A program made the translations under genes and the position numbers. Positions 51,597-60,877 of a stretch of DNA of 64,000 nucleotides are shown here, piece after piece. Below the pieces are notes generated by a model that searched no databases, was not told the DNA's origin, and saw only the letters and a list, made by a program, of their open reading frames with translations. Origin of the DNA: Pseudomonas floridensis (lineage in GTDB: Bacteria > Pseudomonadota > Gammaproteobacteria > Pseudomonadales > Pseudomonadaceae). The stretch covers positions 20,193 to 84,192 of the forward strand of contig NZ_MUIO01000074.1 of the NCBI RefSeq assembly GCF_002087235.1. Direction: 5' to 3'. Position 1 is the stretch's first letter. Every line of letters begins with the position of its first letter.

Positions 51597-53429
51597 TCAA
51601 TCCACCCCGACAAACCCGCCGGTCTGGTGCTGCCACAGTCGTGCATACAGACCGTTGTGAGCCAGCAGTTCAGCGTGAGTGCCGGTTTCAGCGATCTGGC
51701 CTTTTTCCAGCACCACCAGCCGATCCATGCGTGCGATGGTCGAGAGGCGGTGGGCGATGGCGATCACGGTCTTGCCCTGCATCAGGGTTTCCAGGCTTTC
51801 CTGAATCGCCGCTTCGACTTCCGAGTCCAGCGCCGAGGTGGCTTCGTCCATGATCAGGATCGGCGCATCTTTGAGCAGAACACGCGTGATCGCGATGCGC
51901 TGGCGTTGTCCGCCGGACAGCTTGACCCCGCGCTCGCCGACATGCGCATCGAAGCCGGTGCGACCTTCGGAGTCCGACAGCAGCGGGATAAACTCGTCGG
52001 CTCGGGCCTTGCGAGTGGCTTCCCATAATTGTTCATCCGTCGCACCGGGATTTCCGTACAGCAGGTTGTCGCGGATCGAGCGGTGCAGCAGCGACGTATC
52101 CTGAGTGATCATGCCGATCTGTGCCCGCAGACTTTCCTGAGTAACGTCGGAAATGTCCTGGCCATCGATCAGAATCCTGCCGCCTTGCACGTCATACATA
52201 CGCAGCAGTAGGTTCACCAGCGTCGATTTGCCGGCACCTGAAGGGCCGATCAAGCCAATCTTCTCACCCGGTTTGATGTCCAGGTTGAGGTTGTGAATGA
52301 TGCCGTTGCCGTTCCCGTAGTGGAAATCCACGCCATCGAATTTCACGCCACCGTGGGTGATTTTCAGCGGTTGCGCGTTCGGCTTGTCGTTGACCGAAAC
52401 CGGTTGCGAGATGCTTTCAAGGCCGTCCTGTACGGTGCCGATGTTCTCGAAAATGCCGTTGACCACCCACATGATCCAGCCGGACATGTTGACGATACGG
52501 ATCACCAGGCCGGTGGCCAGGGCAATGGCGCCCACTGAGATCAGCGACTGGGTCCACAGCCACAGCGCAAGACCGGTGGTGGTGACGATCAGAATGCCGT
52601 TCATCGAGGTAATGGTGGTGTCCATCGAGGTCACCACACGACCCGCCAGTTGGCTCTTCTCGGTGTGATCGCGCATGGCTTCGCGCGCGTACTGCTGCTC
52701 GAAGTTGGTGTGCGCGAACAGCTTGAGCGTGGTGATGTTGGTGTAGCCGTCGACGATGCGTCCCATCAGTTTGGAGCGCGCATCCGAGGAGTCCACCGAG
52801 CGTTGCTTGACCCTTGGCACGAAGTACATCAGCGCCAGAATGAAGGCCACGATCCAGGTGCCCAGCGGAATCATCAGGCGCCAGTCGGCTTCAGCGAACA
52901 GCACCATTGCACTGATCGCGTAGATCAGTACATGCCACAGCGCATCCACCGACTGCACCGCCGAATCACGCAGCGAGTTGCCGGTCTGCATGATGCGCTG
53001 GGCAATCCGCCCGGCGAAATCGTTCTGGAAGAAGTTGACGCTCTGTTTGAGCACGTAGCTGTGGTTCTGCCAGCGAATCAGGTTGGTCATGCCCGGGCTG
53101 ATGGTCTGATGCACCAGCAGATCGTGCAGACCGACGAAGATCGGGCGCAGCAACAGGGTCACCACCACCATCCAGATCAGTTCCGGACCGTGCAGGCTGA
53201 AAAAGTCCTTGGCCGGCGTGGTCTGGGACAGGTCGATGATGCGGCTCAGGTAGCTGAACAGCGCGACTTCGATCAGGGCCCCGATCAGACCCACTACCAG
53301 AAGCGCCGTGAAAGTCGGCCAGACCTGACGCAGGTAGTAGGCATAGAAGGCGAAAACAGTGTTGGGCGGGGCAGCGGTAGGGGCGTCTTTGAAGATATCG
53401 ATCAGCTTTTCAAAACGACGATAAAGCAT
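51597..53429 (-). CDS. ABC exporter (fused permease-ATPase)
   Basis: 610 residues. Six-helix membrane domain (about 30-330), then an ATPase with Walker A GPSGAGKST (395-402), signature KLSGGQ (503-508) and ILIMDEATSALDSE. The layout and FVGLHDLLVHQTISPGMTNL segment match MsbA/multidrug-type half-transporters that act as dimers. Substrate unknown. Upstream of ppiA in the conserved P. aeruginosa gene order. Confidence 0.92.
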   Translation of the reverse strand: MLYRRFEKLIDIFKDAPTAAPPNTVFAFYAYYLRQVWPTFTALLVVGLIGALIEVALFSYLSRIIDLSQTTPAKDFFSLHGPELIWMVVVTLLLRPIFVGLHDLLVHQTISPGMTNLIRWQNHSYVLKQSVNFFQNDFAGRIAQRIMQTGNSLRDSAVQSVDALWHVLIYAISAMVLFAEADWRLMIPLGTWIVAFILALMYFVPRVKQRSVDSSDARSKLMGRIVDGYTNITTLKLFAHTNFEQQYAREAMRDHTEKSQLAGRVVTSMDTTITSMNGILIVTTTGLALWLWTQSLISVGAIALATGLVIRIVNMSGWIMWVVNGIFENIGTVQDGLESISQPVSVNDKPNAQPLKITHGGVKFDGVDFHYGNGNGIIHNLNLDIKPGEKIGLIGPSGAGKSTLVNLLLRMYDVQGGRILIDGQDISDVTQESLRAQIGMITQDTSLLHRSIRDNLLYGNPGATDEQLWEATRKARADEFIPLLSDSEGRTGFDAHVGERGVKLSGGQRQRIAITRVLLKDAPILIMDEATSALDSEVEAAIQESLETLMQGKTVIAIAHRLSTIARMDRLVVLEKGQIAETGTHAELLAHNGLYARLWQHQTGGFVGVD

Positions 53430-53528
53430 TGGCTATCACACCCACGTGGCGTGGGATCTCCCTTGATAAGTAGAAGCTCTCCCGTCCGGACCGCGTGAAA
53501 CCCTTGCTCCACGCGGTACAGGTTCCTG

Positions 53529-54092
53529 TCAGTCGACGCGCTTGGCGGACTTGATCAGGATCGGGTCGTTTGGCACGTTCTGCATGCCTTTCTGGTTGCC
53601 GGTCTGCACGTTGACAATCTGGTCGACCACGTCCATGCCCTTGACCACTTTGCCGAACACCGCGTAGCCGTAGTCACGCACGCCGTTGTCGAGCATCGCA
53701 TTGTCATTGGTGTTGATGAAGAACTGGCTGGTGGCCGAGTTCACGTCCGAGGTACGGGCCATGGCGATGGTGCCGCGCACATTATGCAGGCCGTTCTGCG
53801 CTTCGTTCTTGATCGGGTCTTTCGTCTGCTTCTGAACCATCTGCGGGGTGAAGCCGCCACCCTGAACCATGAAGCCCGGAATCACACGGTGGAAAATGGT
53901 GTTGGTGTAAAAGCCGCTGTCGACGTAGCCCAGAAAGTTCTGGGTGCTGATCGGGGCCTTGGCGTCCGCCAGTTCGATTTCGATTTCGCCGAAGCTGGTG
54001 TTGAGCACCACGTGCGTGGCTTTGTCCGGAGCCGCCATCAGGTTGGCGGCGAACAATACGGAGCAGGCGGCGAGGGCGATTTTTTTCAACAT
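53529..54092 (-). CDS. ppiA: Periplasmic peptidyl-prolyl cis-trans isomerase A
   Basis: 187 residues. A signal peptide (MLKKIALAACSVLFAANLMA) is followed by a cyclophilin domain with FHRVIPGFMVQGGGF and SATSQFFINT. It speeds prolyl isomerisation during periplasmic protein folding. Gene order (ABC, ppiA, hydrolase, LysR) matches P. aeruginosa. Confidence 0.95.
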   Translation of the reverse strand: MLKKIALAACSVLFAANLMAAPDKATHVVLNTSFGEIEIELADAKAPISTQNFLGYVDSGFYTNTIFHRVIPGFMVQGGGFTPQMVQKQTKDPIKNEAQNGLHNVRGTIAMARTSDVNSATSQFFINTNDNAMLDNGVRDYGYAVFGKVVKGMDVVDQIVNVQTGNQKGMQNVPNDPILIKSAKRVD

Positions 54093-54212
54093 GGGGCAGC
54101 AGGTCCTTCAATAGAGATATCGACTGTAGCTGGCAAGGTAACCACGTTTGGCTTTTTTTGCCCAGCGTGATTGGCAGGAGTGTTTCGTGCGGGAAAGGCG
54201 TGTGCGCGTTTT

Positions 54213-55001
54213 TCAGACCCCGTTGCTGGCGATGAATTCCAGCAACGTGCGATTGAACTGTTCCGGCTGGTCCAGCGGCGTAGCGTGGCGCGAGTCTTCG
54301 ATAACCACCAGTCGAGCATTGGCAATACGTTTGACATAGGCTTGCTTGAGCGACACCGGAGTGTAGTCGTGATCGGCGGCAATGATCAGGGTCGGGCAGA
54401 TGATGCGCGCAAGCTTGCGCTCCACGCCCCAGCCAACGATGGCGTCGAAGCTGGCCAGATAGGCGCGCTTGTCGTTGCGTCCCCAGCGTTCGGCCATCTT
54501 GCGCCGTAGTTCGGCCTGGTCCGGTTTGGGGAACAGCAGCTTGCCCAGCGCCTTGCCCATGGCCTCCATGCTGACCAGCCGAGACAGTGTCCAGCGTCGT
54601 GCCCACTGCCAGAGGTCGCCGGGGCTTCTGACCTTGACTTGCGGCGCACTGTTGACGACGCACAGGCTCTTGAGCAGCGACGGGTGATCGACTGCCAATT
54701 GAAAGCCGATCATTCCACCCATGGACAGGCCTACCACATGAACCGGGCCCAGGCGCAGGTGTTCGATCAGCGCTTCGACATCGTCGCTCATGCCCTTGAT
54801 GCTGTAGCGCTCGTGCGGTTTGTCCGAGCGCCCGTGGCCGCGCATGTCCATGACAATCACCCGATAATGCGCGGCCAGCGCCGGGATCTGGTACTCCCAG
54901 TCCTGGCAGCTCGAGCCCAGTCCGTGCAGCAGCAGGACCGGTTCGCCCTGACCGTACTCTTCGTAGTGCAGTGAACAGTCGTCGTGCTCGAAGAATGCCA
55001 T
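54213..55001 (-). CDS. Alpha/beta hydrolase
   Basis: 262 residues from the ATG at 55001. HGLGSSCQDWEYQIP oxyanion region, nucleophile elbow VGLSMGGMIG, an aspartate in ADHDYTP and a histidine in EDSRHATPLDQPE. Cytoplasmic; substrate unknown. A longer frame to 55568 overlaps the LysR gene and is not real. Confidence 0.88.
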   Translation of the reverse strand: MAFFEHDDCSLHYEEYGQGEPVLLLHGLGSSCQDWEYQIPALAAHYRVIVMDMRGHGRSDKPHERYSIKGMSDDVEALIEHLRLGPVHVVGLSMGGMIGFQLAVDHPSLLKSLCVVNSAPQVKVRSPGDLWQWARRWTLSRLVSMEAMGKALGKLLFPKPDQAELRRKMAERWGRNDKRAYLASFDAIVGWGVERKLARIICPTLIIAADHDYTPVSLKQAYVKRIANARLVVIEDSRHATPLDQPEQFNRTLLEFIASNGV

Positions 55002-55015
55002 GTGCCTACTCCGTG

Positions 55016-55939
55016 TCAGGCTTGTTGAGGGGCTGCGAACGCGGCGGTCAGCGGCGCGGTGTCGAAGGTACGGATCAGGTCGATCAGGATTTGCGTGGCC
55101 GGCCCCAGTGGTTTGTCTTTGCTCGAATAAAGATAGAACGAGGGATTGCGGCTGCCACCCCGATCCAGCGGCAGCATCTTGAGTACACCCTCCTTGAGTT
55201 CGCGTTCGATCAGGTGACGCGGCAGCCAGGCGAAGCCCAGGCCGCTGCTGACGAAGGTCGCTGCCGTGGCGAGGCTGCTGACGGTCCAGCGCTGCTCCGC
55301 GCCGAGCCAGCCGACGTCGCGGGGTTGCTGCCGGCCCGAGTCTCGAATCACCACTTGCAACTGGCTTTCCAGATCCTGGAAGGTCAGTTCGCGGTTGGCC
55401 TGATGCAAGGCATGCTCGGGGTGTGCGACGGCAACGAATTCGACGGTGCTCATTTCCGCGCCCAGATAACCGGGAATGCTCAGGCCGCTGATCGCCAGGT
55501 CCGCCACGCCTTCGAGCAGAACCTCCTCGACGCCCGACAGCACTTCTTCGCGCAGCCGCACCCGGCAACCACGGCTCTGCGGGATGAACGCCGTCAGAGC
55601 GCGGACCAGGCGTGCCGACGGGTAGGCGGCATCAATGACCAGCCGCACCTCGGCCTCCCAGCCTTGTTCCATGTGATGGGCCAGGTCTTCGAGCTGGCTG
55701 GCCTGCTTGACCAGTTGACGTGAACGACGCAACAGCACGCCGCCAGCTTCGGTCAGCACCGCTTTGCGGCCGTCTATGCGCAACAGCGGGACGCCAAGCT
55801 GGTCCTGCATGCGGGCCACGGTGTAACTGACCGACGACTGCGAACGGTGCAGAGCCTCGGCGGCCTGGGCAAAGCCACCGTGGTCGACCACGGCTTGCAA
55901 CGTGCGCCATTGGTCGAGGGTCACGCGGGGCGCTTTCAT
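55016..55939 (-). CDS. LysR-family transcriptional regulator
   Basis: 307 residues; N-terminal helix-turn-helix (TLQAVVDHGGFAQAAEALHRSQSSVSYTVARMQ) and C-terminal effector domain. Upstream of the hydrolase gene on the same strand (14-base gap) and divergent from the small periplasmic and azoR genes. Could control either. Confidence 0.9.
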   Translation of the reverse strand: MKAPRVTLDQWRTLQAVVDHGGFAQAAEALHRSQSSVSYTVARMQDQLGVPLLRIDGRKAVLTEAGGVLLRRSRQLVKQASQLEDLAHHMEQGWEAEVRLVIDAAYPSARLVRALTAFIPQSRGCRVRLREEVLSGVEEVLLEGVADLAISGLSIPGYLGAEMSTVEFVAVAHPEHALHQANRELTFQDLESQLQVVIRDSGRQQPRDVGWLGAEQRWTVSSLATAATFVSSGLGFAWLPRHLIERELKEGVLKMLPLDRGGSRNPSFYLYSSKDKPLGPATQILIDLIRTFDTAPLTAAFAAPQQA

Positions 55940-56006
55940 GCTGTAATTCCTCTTCTTTTTGCTGTGCGTTGTTCTACTCTGACAATCCCGTTCCGGAGAC
56001 TGCCCA

Positions 56007-56321
56007 ATGAATCGAGTGTGCTATGGATTGCTGGCCATGCTGCCTTTGACAGCCTTTGCCTACCCCATTGACGTGGAAAAACAGTACCAGGGCGTCAAGA
56101 TCGATTACGTCACCCATGACGTCTATCACGACATCGGTTCCATCTCGGTCAATAACTACGGTGATGTGGACGCCAAATGCTCGGTCGTTTTCGCCAACGG
56201 CCCTGAAGCGCCGCGCACGCGACGGGTTCAGGTCGCTGCAGGCAAAAGCGTTGAGGTTTCAGCCAAATTCAATCGCAGCATCATCAAGTTACGCATCAAA
56301 CTTGACTGCCAACCCGCCTGA
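56007..56321 (+). CDS. Small periplasmic protein
   Basis: 104 residues with a signal peptide (MNRVCYGLLAMLPLTAFAYP, cleavage near AFA). The mature 85 residues are beta-rich and contain two cysteines (DAKCSVVF, KLDCQPA). Homologues in pseudomonads are sometimes mislabelled 3-phosphoglycerate kinase; nothing here supports that. Function unknown. Confidence 0.8.
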   Translation: MNRVCYGLLAMLPLTAFAYPIDVEKQYQGVKIDYVTHDVYHDIGSISVNNYGDVDAKCSVVFANGPEAPRTRRVQVAAGKSVEVSAKFNRSIIKLRIKLDCQPA

Positions 56322-56462
56322 GTTGCTTGAGAGTAGAGCGCCGCCCCGTATAAAACAAATTCTTAGATGGGTTGAAGCAGGTATTTGCGCTTTTTCATCG
56401 ATAACGTCACGTTTAACCTCGATTCCATCGAACAAACACCCCTCATTCAATGGAGCAGAGCC

Positions 56463-57062
56463 ATGTCCCGCGTACTTGTCATCGAAAGCAGCGCCCGCCA
56501 ACAGGATTCGGTTTCGCGTCAATTGACGCGGCAGTTTCTCAGCCAGTGGCAGGCCGTGCATCCGGATGATGAAGTGACCGTGCGCGACCTGGCGACCAAC
56601 CCCGTCCCGCACCTCGATGAAACCCTGCTCGGCGGCTGGATGAAGCCTGCCGGGCAGCGCAGCGAAACCGAGCAGGCGGCGCTGGATCGTTCCAATACCC
56701 TGACCGATGAAGTGCTTGCCGCCGATGTGCTGGTGCTGGCTGCACCGATGTACAACTTCGCGATCCCTAGCACGCTCAAGGCCTGGTTCGATCATGTACT
56801 GCGTGCCGGTGTGACGTTCAAATACACCGAAACCGGGCCGCAAGGTTTGCTGACCAGCAAACGCGCTTTCGTGCTCACCGCTCGAGGCGGCATTTACACC
56901 GGCAGCAGCCTGGATCATCAGGAACCCTACGTGCGTCAGGTGCTGGGCTTCATTGGCATCCATAACGTCACCTTCATTCACGCGGAAGGCCTGAACATGG
57001 GGGGCGATTTTGTGGAGAAAGGCATGAACCAGGCCCTCGCCAAACTGGCTCAGGTGGCCTGA
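56463..57062 (+). CDS. azoR: FMN-dependent NADH-azoreductase
   Basis: 199 residues from the ATG at 56463; the longer frame from 56385 has no support. Flavodoxin-like fold with the FMN phosphate loop IESSARQQDSVS, then APMYNFAIPSTLKAWFDHVLR and FVLTARGGIYTG. The enzyme reduces azo compounds and quinones. Its order relative to the small periplasmic protein and LysR genes matches an azoR locus of P. aeruginosa. Confidence 0.93.
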   Translation: MSRVLVIESSARQQDSVSRQLTRQFLSQWQAVHPDDEVTVRDLATNPVPHLDETLLGGWMKPAGQRSETEQAALDRSNTLTDEVLAADVLVLAAPMYNFAIPSTLKAWFDHVLRAGVTFKYTETGPQGLLTSKRAFVLTARGGIYTGSSLDHQEPYVRQVLGFIGIHNVTFIHAEGLNMGGDFVEKGMNQALAKLAQVA

Positions 57063-57096
57063 TCTCAAGCAGATCGTGGTTGCCCTCCCGCCAGGC

Positions 57097-57831
57097 TCAG
57101 ACGTGTTGGCCTCCATTGACGTGAATTTCCGCGCCGTTCACATAGGACGCCCCACTGGTGCAGAGGAAATAGATCAGAGAGGCCACCTCTTCAGGTTTAC
57201 CCAGACGATGCATCGGCACCAACCGTTCGACGATTTCCGCAGTTCCCGGAGACAGAATGGACGTGTCGATCTCACCCGGTGCTATTGCGTTGACCCTGAC
57301 CCCATGTGGCCCGAAGTCATAAGCCATTTCCCGGGTCAGCGCCGACAGGGCAGCCTTTGACGTGGAATAGGCGACGCCTGCAAAAGGATGCACTTTCGAC
57401 CCTGCAATCGAGGTGACATTAATGATGCTGCCTTTGGCTGCCTTGAGTTCGTCGAACAGGCCGCGGGCCAGAAGAGCGGTGGAGAACAGGTTGACGTTGA
57501 AGACCTTGATCCAGGTGCTGTAATCGGATTCCAGAACACCCATGCGCGCACCTTCAGGACCTTTGGGCGAAACGCCTGCGTTGTTGACCAGTGCGTCGAG
57601 ACGGCCTCCGAGTTTGTCCTTGATAGCCGCCATGCTGGCGCTGACGCTGTCGATGTCTTCCAGATCCAGATGAATATGATTGAGCAGGCCTTCGGCCCAA
57701 GGGCAGTCCGCGACCCAGTTCTGCCGGGACGCCGTGAACACTTGCCAGCCTGCGGCATTGAAATGCTTGACGGTGGCATGACCGATACCCCGGCTCGCGC
57801 CTGTCAGCAACAGCGTTTTCTTCTCGCTCAT
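57097..57831 (-). CDS. Short-chain dehydrogenase/reductase
   Basis: 244 residues from MSEKKTLLLTGASRGIGHATV at 57831. Catalytic residues present: S in NVTSIAGS and YxxxK in GVAYSTSKAALSALT. The C terminus (YVNGAEIHVNGGQHV) is typical of 3-oxoacyl-ACP-reductase-like SDRs. Substrate unknown. Divergent from the DUF1349-like gene. Confidence 0.9.
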   Translation of the reverse strand: MSEKKTLLLTGASRGIGHATVKHFNAAGWQVFTASRQNWVADCPWAEGLLNHIHLDLEDIDSVSASMAAIKDKLGGRLDALVNNAGVSPKGPEGARMGVLESDYSTWIKVFNVNLFSTALLARGLFDELKAAKGSIINVTSIAGSKVHPFAGVAYSTSKAALSALTREMAYDFGPHGVRVNAIAPGEIDTSILSPGTAEIVERLVPMHRLGKPEEVASLIYFLCTSGASYVNGAEIHVNGGQHV

Positions 57832-57944
57832 GATCACCTGCCGTTTCTTGATGTTTGATGCATCATGTTTTCAGTTCATTCGAATTATCAAGCAATCGGT
57901 ACATCATCGACGTCTCGATGGGCACTGATAGCGAGGAGCGAAGC

Positions 57945-58517
57945 ATGTTCGACAAAGGGCACTGGTACAACGAACCCACAGCGTGGCACCTGACTGACGA
58001 CAGGCTGAGCATCACCACAGATCCGGCCACTGATTTCTGGCGCGAGACCCATTACGGTTTCTGTCGTGACAGCGGGCATTTTCTCGGTGTACCGGTGAGC
58101 GGCGCATTTACTGCTCAGGTGCATGTGCAGGGCAATTTCAAGACGCTCTACGACCAGGCCGGCCTGATGGTCCGCATCGACGAGCGCAACTGGATGAAGA
58201 CCGGCGTCGAAGTCAGCGACGGCGCGCTCATGCTCGGCAGCGTATTGACCCGCGACCAGTCGGATTGGGCGACCGGACTGTTCGACCCTTCGGCTTCAGG
58301 GCTTTGGCTGCGTGTGACGGTTGCCGAAGGCGTGATGCGCATTCAGCACTCGACGGATGGCGTGCGCTGGCCGTTGCTGCGATTGGCGCCGTTTCCAGTC
58401 GGTGAGTGTCTGGTCGGACCGATGTGCTGCAGCCCGGAACGAGGCGGGCTGGATGTCGTGTTCTCCAGGTTCTGGGTAGGGAATGCGCTGGGCAAGGGGC
58501 TGCATGATCTGACTTGA
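57945..58517 (+). CDS. DUF1349 family protein (concanavalin-like fold)
   Basis: 190 residues from the ATG at 57945 with GAGGAG upstream. WHLTDDRLSITTDPATDFWRETHYGF and YDQAGLMVRIDERNWMKTGVE are typical of DUF1349 regulators or lectin-like proteins of the YesU type. Cytoplasmic; function unknown. Confidence 0.85.
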   Translation: MFDKGHWYNEPTAWHLTDDRLSITTDPATDFWRETHYGFCRDSGHFLGVPVSGAFTAQVHVQGNFKTLYDQAGLMVRIDERNWMKTGVEVSDGALMLGSVLTRDQSDWATGLFDPSASGLWLRVTVAEGVMRIQHSTDGVRWPLLRLAPFPVGECLVGPMCCSPERGGLDVVFSRFWVGNALGKGLHDLT

Positions 58518-58726
58518 GAGGGGCAGCTGGCACTCCAGGCTCCCATGTAAAGCCACGGCCGACCATAATCAATATATAAGCCATTCTCAGCAGGCCAAGG
58601 CGGTCGGCCAATCTTTCTGGAATATGATTTTAAGTATCTGCTCATAGCGCCGATGAAACTAATCATCAAGCACCTGGCGGGACCTTGATCCTCAATAAAC
58701 ACCTTAGGGAACGGCAAGCGATAAGC
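58518..58726. other. Upstream region of the orphan nuclease gene
   Basis: AT-richer than the neighbours and without a supported gene. The change in composition between 58570 and 58680 marks the left border of the nuclease insert; no direct repeat or integrase was found at its ends. Confidence 0.35.
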
Positions 58727-60001
58727 ATGGACGATGATATTGATAGCGCGGTAGAGCGGTTTTTATTGGACGACAAACTGACGAAGCTGTGTGACACGCT
58801 TCGTACCGGTGAAGACATCCTCGACATGATCTCGCTGACCGAAAATCAGCATTCCGACGTACTGGCGTGGCTCTTTGATCCGCGGGAGGGTCATGGTCAG
58901 GGCGACCAGATTGTTCGTGATCTGCTACTTGGGGCCGCCAGGATTTACTCGGAAGATTATAGTCTCGACGGGCGTGGCACCACGGCTCGCTTCCTGGCAG
59001 CGTGGCCTGCGTCGCGAATCAGAACTGCCAGTTTCGGATCCGTGTTTGTCGCTCGTGAATTAGGCATGAGCGCGGATGAGCGCGTTGATCTTTTTGTCAT
59101 CGACCCGGTCAACGAGTTTGTTCTGCTTATCGAGAATAAAGCACGCCTGGCTCACAACAGTGATCAACTTGACCGTTATCGTGAAAGCTGGATGCGAACG
59201 GTCAACGGTGTTGCTCATCTTCGTGGTTTCAGTAGCGTCTTCATTGCTCTTGACCGTGAGTTCACAGGTGACGACCGTTACGATCTGCCCTCAAGCGGTC
59301 ATTGGCTTCACATGGGTTATGACTGGCTTAAATCATCAGCAGACCGTGCACTTCTGCATGTCGAGCGCGGAAATGCAGCTGCTCGTCTGGTGGTGACCTA
59401 TTGCAATCGACAAACAGATTGGGAAAGTCCCACCACCAGGCAAGCAATTTCTTTGGCGGTCGATTTGCACGAGGCGCATCAGTCAGCCATAAGGGAAATG
59501 CTGGAGGGAAGTACAACCCGCCTGGAAAAAGCCTGGGTGGAATCGCGTACTGATCACCGAATGATGTTTCGCTTGCAGAATAAGGCGGTGATTTCTCTGA
59601 TGCGAGAGACCCAAGGCATGGCCTCAGTGAAAGAAACTCTCTTGGGGAAGGTTTCAGGTCTGGCGCGTGAGCGTGTAAACCATTCCAGAGGGTGGTTGGC
59701 GGTCGGACCTGCGGGGTGGGAGAAGCATGACAGTGACTACGGGTGGCCAGTCTATTTTAATGTGATCTGTTCAGAGGGTGCCAAGGTCAGATATGACTTG
59801 TCGCTTATCTGGGATATCAATGGCGCAGAAAATGACGAAAGCGCCTATGAGCTGCGTGAGAAACTCAAAAGCTTTGATGCCGCCTTTGCGAAGCATCCTG
59901 AGAGTGATCGGCGTCGCGTGGTCATTCAAAAGGGTTTGACGTCCAGTGAACTGGCGAGCTGTCTGGAGCTGTCTATGGCGAAATTAAAGGCGCTGGCTTA
60001 G
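58727..60001 (+). CDS. PD-(D/E)XK nuclease family protein (PDDEXK_4-like)
   Basis: 424 residues from the ATG at 58727; an in-frame ATG at 58685 would add 14 residues, and neither has a strong ribosome site. An N-terminal motif SLTENQHSDVLAWLFDP, then RVDLFVID (D121) and LLIENKA (E136, K138), then QLDRY give the D...ExK core of the PD-(D/E)XK superfamily. The last 200 residues are variable and hold no known domain. Codons are less GC-rich than the flanking genes. Orphan nucleases of this family often belong to phage-defence or DNA-repair islands, but no partner gene is next to it. Confidence 0.78.
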   Translation: MDDDIDSAVERFLLDDKLTKLCDTLRTGEDILDMISLTENQHSDVLAWLFDPREGHGQGDQIVRDLLLGAARIYSEDYSLDGRGTTARFLAAWPASRIRTASFGSVFVARELGMSADERVDLFVIDPVNEFVLLIENKARLAHNSDQLDRYRESWMRTVNGVAHLRGFSSVFIALDREFTGDDRYDLPSSGHWLHMGYDWLKSSADRALLHVERGNAAARLVVTYCNRQTDWESPTTRQAISLAVDLHEAHQSAIREMLEGSTTRLEKAWVESRTDHRMMFRLQNKAVISLMRETQGMASVKETLLGKVSGLARERVNHSRGWLAVGPAGWEKHDSDYGWPVYFNVICSEGAKVRYDLSLIWDINGAENDESAYELREKLKSFDAAFAKHPESDRRRVVIQKGLTSSELASCLELSMAKLKALA

Positions 60002-60089
60002 GGATGTAGCCATTAACGTGACCTGGTGTCTGGACGTGGCCTGTTTATCGAAGAGAATAACTGGCAAGTCAGTTGTCTGGATGCAAAGT

Positions 60090-60123
60090 CGAGCACCGAT
60101 GCCGTGAGCGTTATCAGTGCTCG
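60090..60123. repeat. Imperfect hairpin downstream of the nuclease gene
   Basis: CGAGCAC and GTGCTCG at the ends pair, with further GAT/ATC pairing inside. Lies between the nuclease gene and the next gene; no T-run, so a terminator role is uncertain. Confidence 0.4.
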
Positions 60124-60166
60124 GCGAGTGGCTGGAAAATCCTGCCGTCTCATGGATCAGATAGGG

Positions 60167-60496
60167 TTACTGCCGATTATCGTCGCCGCTCAATGATTCA
60201 TACCACTCGGCATATGGCGTGTTATCGACCTTGTGCCGATTGAAGTCCGGCGCGCCGTCTTCCCACCAGACAGGCCCACGTTCGCCCAAGGCGATCTTGG
60301 CGGCATTCACATCCGCCCTCGCACGCTTGAGCTCGTCAGGATCCTCAGCGCCTTTGGCCGTCTTCACTGCTCGCCGCGCCGCCATGAGCGCATTGACCAA
60401 CCGCTGGCGCTCGTCTTCATCGAGCGCAGGATTCGAACAGCGCCACAACTGCCCTTTGACCACAAAGTAACGTCCGTCCAGGGTTGTCGGGTTCAT
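60167..60496 (-). CDS. Conserved hypothetical protein
   Basis: 109 residues: MNPTTLDGRYFVVKGQLWRC at the start, a charged helical middle (DERQRLVNALMAARRAVKTA), then RGPVWWEDGAPDFNRHKVDN. Soluble. I recognise the type as a common small protein in Proteobacteria but no function is known to me. The gene follows the 60513-60749 gene in the same direction by 16 bases. Confidence 0.75.
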   Translation of the reverse strand: MNPTTLDGRYFVVKGQLWRCSNPALDEDERQRLVNALMAARRAVKTAKGAEDPDELKRARADVNAAKIALGERGPVWWEDGAPDFNRHKVDNTPYAEWYESLSGDDNRQ

Positions 60497-60512
60497 GGTT
60501 CAGACCCAACGA

Positions 60513-60749
60513 TCAAGCCTGTTGCCTGCTGACGTCGATCTGCGTCAGCCCGAGCAGCCCGGCCTTGGCCGTAATCTCGTCCGGCGTCGCGTCAGCATTG
60601 GGCATCATCAGGCTGTTTTCGGCATCGCCGAAATGCAGTTCAAGCAGGTGCAGGGTCGCTGCATGAGGGAGCAATTCTGGCTGGTCGAGTTCCAGCGCGT
60701 GATTACGGGGTTGGTCGTTGAACAGGTAATCGAGGCGGTAGGTGGGCAT
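60513..60749 (-). CDS. Small conserved hypothetical protein
   Basis: 78 residues, MPTYRLDYLFNDQPRNHALEL at the start, mixed alpha/beta, no recognised domain. It lies just upstream of the 60167-60496 gene and probably shares its transcript. A possible ribosome site is not strong. Confidence 0.65.
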   Translation of the reverse strand: MPTYRLDYLFNDQPRNHALELDQPELLPHAATLHLLELHFGDAENSLMMPNADATPDEITAKAGLLGLTQIDVSRQQA

Positions 60750-60877
60750 GGCGGATGCTCGATGGAGGCTTGACCATCCTGACCTTGCCCGGGGTTTTGG
60801 AGTTCAGTCGACATGGCGGTGAATCGGGTCAGTGGATCGCACCAGCCGACGCCATCGGCACAGAAAAACACGCTGGC

